DNA from: Treponema sp.
GTDB lineage: Bacteria > Spirochaetota > Spirochaetia > Treponematales > Treponemataceae
Length of the DNA stretch: 64,000 nucleotides
Direction: 5' to 3'
Assembly: GCA_017469785.1 (NCBI GenBank)
Contig: JAFUFU010000045.1
Location: 1-64,000, forward strand
This document shows, piece by piece, positions 59,333-64,000 of this stretch (position 1 is its first letter; each line of letters opens with the position of its first letter). Position numbers and translations under genes: made by a program. The notes under the pieces were generated by a model that saw nothing but the letters and a program-made list of their open reading frames with translations, had not been told where the DNA came from and did no database searches.

Positions 59333-60301
59333 ATGCAGATTTCACACAGAAAAAAAATCCTGATTATGGTAGCTTTAACTCTTCTTGTGGCGGCGGCCTA
59401 TACGCTTTTTGGCCTGCGCTTTTCAAATCCAAGACTCTTGAACTACCAGCTTTCCAAGCGGATTCCAAAGCTGATTGTAATTGCCCTTACGGCTTTTTCC
59501 ATCGGAAGCGCGTCCATTGTCTTTCAGTCTGTCATCAACAATACCATTGTCACTCCCTGCCTTTTGGGAATGGATGCCCTCTACACTCTGGTACACACTC
59601 TGGTCTACTTTTTTGCAGGAGCCGCCAGCATTCTTGTGACAAAGAGGCAGCTGGCCTTTGCCGTTGACTTAGTGATTATGGCGGTGGTTAGCGTGATTAT
59701 CTACAGCTACATATTCAGGAAAACCGGCAGCAATGTTCTTTATGTCATTTTGATTGGCACAGTCCTTACTTCCTTTTTCGGAAGCCTGCAGTCTACAATC
59801 ACAAGAATTATGGATCCCTCTTCCTACGAGACTCTTCTGACCACCCTTGTGGCAAGTTTTGACAATGCCAACACCAGCCTGATTTTTTTCAGCATAATCG
59901 TGCTGGCCGCAATCGCCCTCTTTTTCAAAAAAGATTTGCGCCTTCTTGATTTGCTTACCTTGGGAAAGGACAAGGCCGTAAACCTTGGCGTGGACTATGA
60001 TAAAAGCATACGCCGCCTCCTTCTTGCGGTGACTCTTTACATGACGGTGGCCACAGCCCTTGTAGGCCCTCTTGCCTTTTTGGGGCTGATTATCGCAAAC
60101 CTTTCCCGCCAGCTTATGCAGACCTACCGCCATTCTTATTTGATTGCCACATCGGTGCTTTTCGGAATGATTGTGCTTTTTGCAGGCCAGTTTCTTGTGG
60201 AGAGGATTTTCTCCTACAATCTGCCTGTCAGCGTCTTCATTACTACTGGCGGCGGCATCTACTTTCTCTACCTGCTTCTTGCAAAGCGTAAGCCTTATTA
60301 A
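59333..60301 (+). CDS. FecCD-family iron-chelate permease (YclO/CeuC-like)
   Basis: This is a 322-residue integral membrane protein. KRIPKLIVIALTAFSIGSASIVFQSVINNTIVTPCLLG and the coupling segment LVGPLAFLGLIIANLSRQLM are typical of the second permease of the pair. The start at 59333 is chosen because GGAGG precedes it; longer frames overlap the first permease. Together they form the channel through which the chelate passes, powered by the next gene's ATPase. Confidence 0.92.
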   Translation: MQISHRKKILIMVALTLLVAAAYTLFGLRFSNPRLLNYQLSKRIPKLIVIALTAFSIGSASIVFQSVINNTIVTPCLLGMDALYTLVHTLVYFFAGAASILVTKRQLAFAVDLVIMAVVSVIIYSYIFRKTGSNVLYVILIGTVLTSFFGSLQSTITRIMDPSSYETLLTTLVASFDNANTSLIFFSIIVLAAIALFFKKDLRLLDLLTLGKDKAVNLGVDYDKSIRRLLLAVTLYMTVATALVGPLAFLGLIIANLSRQLMQTYRHSYLIATSVLFGMIVLFAGQFLVERIFSYNLPVSVFITTGGGIYFLYLLLAKRKPY

Positions 60302-60328
60302 ATTCTGATTCGAAAAACCGAGGAAAAA

Positions 60329-61081
60329 ATGAAAGTTCAGAACCTTAGCAAAAAATATGATGAAAAAATCGTCCTTGACGGCGTGACCATGGAATTCCCC
60401 GAAAAATCGGTGATTTCCCTGATTGGCCCCAACGGAGCCGGAAAATCCACCCTCATGGGAATCATTTCCCGTCTTTTGGAGAGGAGCGGCGGAAGCGTAG
60501 TCTTTGACGGCAGGGATTTAAAGGACTGGAAGAGCAGCGAGCTTGCAAAACGCCTTTCCATCCTCACCCAGAGCCACAACGTGCAGATGAAGCTTACGGT
60601 GAGGGAACTGGTGGCCTTCGGCCGTTTTCCCTACAGCGGAGGAAGGCTTACCGGGGAAGACAATAAAATCATAGACCGGGCTATCGCCTACATGGAGTTG
60701 GGAGAGCTGGAAGAGTGCTTTATCGACGAGCTTTCCGGCGGACAGAGGCAGAGGGCTTTTATCGCCATGGTCATTGCCCAGGACACCCGTTTTATCCTTT
60801 TGGATGAACCCACCAACAATCTGGACATTTACCACGCCACCCAGATGATGCGCATGGTACGCCGTTTGTGCGATGAGCTTGGAAAGACCGTCGTCCTGGT
60901 CCTTCACGAAATAAACTACGCTTCCTTCTATTCTGATTATGTCTGCGCCATGAAGGATGGAAAAATCGCCCGCTTCGGCAAGGTAAATGAAGTCATCACA
61001 AAAGACGTGCTTTCTTCAATTTACAATGTTGATTTTGAAATCATGGAAATCAATGGAAAACCCATGACCATTTACTACTGA
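60329..61081 (+). CDS. ABC transporter ATPase for iron chelate (YclP/CeuD-like)
   Basis: This is a 250-residue ATPase. Walker A GPNGAGKST at residues 33-41, signature LSGGQRQRAFIAM near 135-147, Walker B FILLDEPTNNLD near 155-166, and the switch His in VLHEINYAS. FecE/FhuC-type features (TQSHNVQMKLTVRELVAFGRFPYS) mark it as an iron-chelate importer subunit. All catalytic residues are present. Confidence 0.95.
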   Translation: MKVQNLSKKYDEKIVLDGVTMEFPEKSVISLIGPNGAGKSTLMGIISRLLERSGGSVVFDGRDLKDWKSSELAKRLSILTQSHNVQMKLTVRELVAFGRFPYSGGRLTGEDNKIIDRAIAYMELGELEECFIDELSGGQRQRAFIAMVIAQDTRFILLDEPTNNLDIYHATQMMRMVRRLCDELGKTVVLVLHEINYASFYSDYVCAMKDGKIARFGKVNEVITKDVLSSIYNVDFEIMEINGKPMTIYY

Positions 61082-61112
61082 AAAATCAGGCGCAATGCCT
61101 GTAGGAGTTTTT

Positions 61113-62171
61113 ATGAAAAAAATTGTTTTACTTGTGCTGGCTTTTATGGCCGCGTCTTCATTCGGAGCCTTTGCAAAAGCAAAGACTGTCACGGTAGAAA
61201 GCCTCAACGGCAAAAATGAAAAGACCAGCCTTGAAGTTCCCTACAATCCAAAGCGCCTTGCCATTCTGGATCTTGCGGCTCTGGACATTCTTGACAATCT
61301 GGGGCTGGGAGACAGGATTACAGGCTGCGCCACCACCAGCATCGACTATCTTTCCTCATATTCCCCTGACAAAAATAAAAAAATCAAGAATATAGGCAAC
61401 ATCAAAAGCCCGGACATGGAAGCGGTTTTCGAGTGCGAGCCAGACTTGATTTTTATTGGCGGACGGCTTGCCACAAAATATGACGAGCTTTCAAAAATCG
61501 CGCCTGTCATTTATCTTGCTACGGACATGAACATAGGCCTTGTGGAAAGCGTAAAAAAGAATGCCTCAATAATCGCGTCGATTTTCGGAAAGGAAAGCGA
61601 GCTTTCAAAAAAGTTTTCGGGCTTTGAAACTAGAATTTCTGCCCTAAAAGCAAAGGCCGGCGGTCAGACAGCAATTCTTGGCATGGTCACAAGCGGAAGC
61701 TGCAATCTTCTGGGAAATACAGGCCGCCTGAACCTGATTACCAGGGAAATCGGCTTTAATAACATTGGCGCAAACCTTTCCAAGGGAAATGACCCGGCAG
61801 CCCGTGGAAGTCAGGGCGGAAAAGGCGGCCGTGGCGGAAACAGCGGCCGGGAAGGAAAAGGCAGCCGGGGTGGCAGGGAAGGTCTTTCTGTGCAGGAGGC
61901 CGCTTCCCAGGCGCACGGAGAGGAATCTTCCTTTGAGCTGATTGCAAAACTGAATCCGGCCTATATTTTTGTCCTTGACCGAGACTCTGCCATCGGCACC
62001 AACGGGGCAAAACTTGCCAAAGACATCATGGACAACGAGATTGTAGCCATGACCGATGCGGCAAAAAATGGAAAGCTGGTCATTTTAAGCTATCCTGCCG
62101 TCTGGTACACTGCTGAGGGCGGAATTACAGCTCTGGACTACATGCTTAAAGATTTAGAAGCGCATATTTAA
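61113..62171 (+). CDS. Iron-chelate periplasmic binding protein (YclQ/CeuE-like) with Gly/Arg-rich insert
   Basis: This 352-residue type III binding protein has signal peptide KKIVLLVLAFMAASSFGAFA. No lipobox Cys is seen. Family motifs are PKRLAILDLAALDILDNLGLGDRITG, IGNIKSPDMEAVFECEPDLIFIGG and SFELIAKLNPAYIFVLDRDSAIG. Residues about 225-265 are a low-complexity insert rich in Gly, Arg, Ser and Lys (ARGSQGGKGGRGGNSGREGK) in a surface loop of the C-lobe, where relatives are short. The start at 61113 has TAGGAG 6 bases upstream. The order permease-permease-ATPase-binding protein matches yclNOPQ and ceuBCDE. Confidence 0.92.
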   Translation: MKKIVLLVLAFMAASSFGAFAKAKTVTVESLNGKNEKTSLEVPYNPKRLAILDLAALDILDNLGLGDRITGCATTSIDYLSSYSPDKNKKIKNIGNIKSPDMEAVFECEPDLIFIGGRLATKYDELSKIAPVIYLATDMNIGLVESVKKNASIIASIFGKESELSKKFSGFETRISALKAKAGGQTAILGMVTSGSCNLLGNTGRLNLITREIGFNNIGANLSKGNDPAARGSQGGKGGRGGNSGREGKGSRGGREGLSVQEAASQAHGEESSFELIAKLNPAYIFVLDRDSAIGTNGAKLAKDIMDNEIVAMTDAAKNGKLVILSYPAVWYTAEGGITALDYMLKDLEAHI

Positions 62172-62177
62172 AAAATT

Positions 62178-62210
62178 GGGGAGCAAGTAAAAGACTTACT
62201 CCCTTTTTTT
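62178..62210 (+). terminator. Terminator of the iron-uptake operon
   Basis: Stem GGGAGCAAGT / ACTTACTCCC with one mismatch, followed by seven T. Confidence 0.8.
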
Positions 62211-62217
62211 ATTTAGG

Positions 62218-62454
62218 TTACTGTTCCTGAACGACTTCTGTGACTTCCGGGCAAGCGTCTTTTAAATAACGCTCAACGCCCATTTTGAGGGTCATAAGTG
62301 CCATTGGGCAAGAGCCACAAGCTCCTGTGAGCCGCAAGTGAACTCGGTTCTGCTCGTCGATTGAGACGAATTCCATATCGCCGCCGTCTGCCTGAAGCTG
62401 GGGGCGGAACATATCAAGGGCTTCCAAAACGGTTGCTTCTTGTTCTTTTGTCAT
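62218..62454 (-). CDS. NifU C-terminal-domain Fe-S scaffold protein
   Basis: This is a 78-residue protein consisting only of the Nfu domain: LDMFRPQLQADGGDMEFVSI, then LRLTGACGSCPMALMTLKMGVERYLKD. The CxxC (CGSC) binds a [4Fe-4S] cluster passed to target enzymes. It stands alone and is convergent with the iron-uptake operon, a fitting but unproven link between iron import and cluster assembly. Confidence 0.93.
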   Translation of the reverse strand: MTKEQEATVLEALDMFRPQLQADGGDMEFVSIDEQNRVHLRLTGACGSCPMALMTLKMGVERYLKDACPEVTEVVQEQ

Positions 62455-62600
62455 ATTGGACTCCTAGATTTTCTTTCAGTCTGAGGCTTGCTCAGAATCT
62501 CTCTATAAAGATAACCGAAATTTCTGGAAAAAGAAAGGAAAAACGCTTATCAAATTTTAAAATCATTGAAATAACGAAGGTTCAGTCTTACAATTAATCT

Positions 62601-63977
62601 ATGGATTTTCAGTCTTTTGTAGATTCTTATGGAATGGCGGCTGCAGTTATTTCCGTTGAAAAAGCAGAAAACGGCCATTGCGGTGATATTCGGATTGTTC
62701 GTGCAAATGATATGTACAAGCAGATAATGGGTCCGAATTACCGTGACAATATGGTTTATTCTGAACTGATACCGAAAGAGCCAAATTTTGAAGAGTTTTG
62801 TTATCGTTGTGCTGTCAATAAGCAGCATCTCCATGCTTATGTCGATACCAAATCAATGGGTGTTTGGACTGATGGCACATATGTTCCTCTTTCTCCGGAA
62901 TTTGATACCGAAAAGCTCTACTATTTTCTCTTTTTCTTTGAATTCACGAAAGCTCCAGAATCAGAGAAGATGTCCGATATTTCCATCTCAACAGCTCCCT
63001 TTGTCATTCAGACTTGTATAAATCTTCGCGGCTCCGATAATTTTTATGACAGCATGAACAAAGTCATCGCGGACATACAGGACAGGACCGATTCTTTTTG
63101 TAGTTGTATAATCATGATTGACAGGACAAATCAGAAATATGCGCCACTTTGCTCAAAATTCAGAAATGATGAGGCTTGCATGTCTGACTTTATGCCTTAT
63201 ATTACGCCAGAGGTTGCCTTTTCTTGGGAAGAAACTTTGGCCGGTCGCGATAATATTATCATAAAAGACGATTATGATATGGGCAGCCTTGAAAAAGAAA
63301 ATCCTGTCTGGGTTAAGAGTCTTCGTGACGCTGGCGTCAAGAGCCTTGTCATTGCGCCGCTTTCGCAGGGCAAAAAAATGTTCGGGGTACTTTTCATCAC
63401 GAATTTTAATGTCAAAAGATATGTCGAGATTAAAGAATTCATCGAACTTACGGCTTTTTTCCTCTCTAGTGAGATTGCAAGCAACGACCTTATGGAAAGG
63501 CTTGAGTACATGAGCAATATTGATTCTCTCACTGGAATCAGGAACCGAAATTCTATGAATGCACGGGTCGACTGGCACGTCAAGAAAGAACGGCTTGTTC
63601 GCACGCCATTTGGAATCATCTTTGCGGATTTGAACGGATTAAAAAAATGCAATGATAATGGCGGTCATGAGGCTGGAGACACGCTTCTCAAAAACGCGGC
63701 AGAGCTCCTTAAAAAACATTTTGGTGATTATGAAATCTATCGTTCGGGTGGTGATGAATTCGTAATAATTGTGCCGGACTGTGATAAAAATGAATTTGAG
63801 CAGAAAGTCCAGGCTCTGCGCGCTGAAAGCGGGGACAATTCCAATGTCAGCCTTGCAATTGGAGCGTCATGGAGCGATGACGCGGACAATCTTCGATATT
63901 GTATGCATCTTGCCGATGAAGCCATGTATGCCGATAAAAATGAATATTACAGGCTACACCCTGACAAGGCACGGTGA
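62601..63977 (+). CDS. Diguanylate cyclase with PAS- and GAF-like sensor
   Basis: This is a 458-residue cytosolic protein. The N-terminal part (about 1-120) resembles a PAS domain. A GAF-like domain follows at about 125-300 (FVIQTCINLRGSDNFYDSMNKVIADIQD, then VKSLVIAPLSQGKKMFGVLFITN). The GGDEF domain is about 305-450, with IDSLTGIRNRNSMN at its start and the active site RSGGDEFVII near 380. It makes the second messenger c-di-GMP from two GTP. No EAL domain is present. No RxxD inhibitory site is evident. It is the last gene in the window and appears complete. Confidence 0.92.
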   Translation: MDFQSFVDSYGMAAAVISVEKAENGHCGDIRIVRANDMYKQIMGPNYRDNMVYSELIPKEPNFEEFCYRCAVNKQHLHAYVDTKSMGVWTDGTYVPLSPEFDTEKLYYFLFFFEFTKAPESEKMSDISISTAPFVIQTCINLRGSDNFYDSMNKVIADIQDRTDSFCSCIIMIDRTNQKYAPLCSKFRNDEACMSDFMPYITPEVAFSWEETLAGRDNIIIKDDYDMGSLEKENPVWVKSLRDAGVKSLVIAPLSQGKKMFGVLFITNFNVKRYVEIKEFIELTAFFLSSEIASNDLMERLEYMSNIDSLTGIRNRNSMNARVDWHVKKERLVRTPFGIIFADLNGLKKCNDNGGHEAGDTLLKNAAELLKKHFGDYEIYRSGGDEFVIIVPDCDKNEFEQKVQALRAESGDNSNVSLAIGASWSDDADNLRYCMHLADEAMYADKNEYYRLHPDKAR

Positions 63978-64000
63978 TTTTTTAAGAAACTATTTTAAAA

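Noticed and set aside
61785..61920. Frameshifted or misassembled segment in the binding protein
   Set aside because: Both flanks are in the same frame and match the family, so the Gly/Arg-rich part is an insertion and not a compensated shift, as far as can be seen.

Overview
The window looks like chromosomal DNA from a host-associated or gut-type Treponema (Spirochaetes). The pointers are a treponemal trans-2-enoyl reductase (FabV/TER), a PurO-type IMP cyclohydrolase, many small lipoproteins with loose spirochaetal lipoboxes, class III adenylate cyclases with large sensor regions, and a small bacterial SRP RNA. No phage, insertion sequence, CRISPR array or replication origin was seen. The species call is an inference from gene content.

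Layout. 0-2 kb: TRL-like lipoprotein, then metK behind a SAM-II/SAM-V-type riboswitch, then a short promoter-to-terminator RNA on the minus strand. 2-5.6 kb: an AT-rich islet with an XRE regulator, a possible GIY-YIG-like protein, a secreted ankyrin protein and a DUF1778/GNAT toxin-antitoxin pair, ending at tRNA-Gly(CCC). 5.7-15.8 kb: a membrane protein, nth, an MscS channel, a MATE exporter, a four-gene lipoprotein operon (LpoB/COG3014/LPP20 type), nnr and an RluA-type synthase. 15.9-27.8 kb: two sensor adenylate cyclases flank an aryl-polyene-like export module (thioesterase, LolA-like, MMPL) and an NlpC/P60 enzyme. The second cyclase is followed by an orphan UrtA-like binding lipoprotein and pyrF. 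28.7-34 kb: metE with a divergent LysR regulator, then a fused PyrK-PyrD. 34-41.9 kb: fabV under a palindromic operator, a secreted protein, and an aryl-polyene-type operon (DUF3261 lipoprotein, ketosynthase, dehydratase, ketoreductase, ketosynthase) divergent from an Omp85-like barrel. 42-49.6 kb: a MocR regulator, a B12-binding radical SAM protein, PurO, a HEPN/MNT pair, DUF308, three tRNAs, SRP RNA and an M48 peptidase. 49.7-54.5 kb: DUF711, a second MATE exporter, and YgiQ with an in-frame palindromic insertion. 54.7-62.2 kb: an iron-siderophore-type uptake locus. 62.2-64 kb: a NifU-like protein and a GGDEF protein.

The two most system-like observations are as follows. First, an aryl-polyene-type pathway is split into two blocks whose combined gene order matches the apeK-to-apeR half of the E. 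coli cluster as I recall it. Second, a metal-uptake locus (TonB receptor, surface lipoprotein, 81-residue mini-Fur, two FecCD permeases, ATPase, binding protein with a Gly/Arg-rich insert) has its three transcription units preceded by the same palindrome, GTTAG-N6-CTAAC. This suggests a small dedicated regulon controlled by an unusual truncated Fur-like protein.

Functions are assigned by reading motifs and family resemblance without database searches. Promoters and RNA folds were judged by eye.
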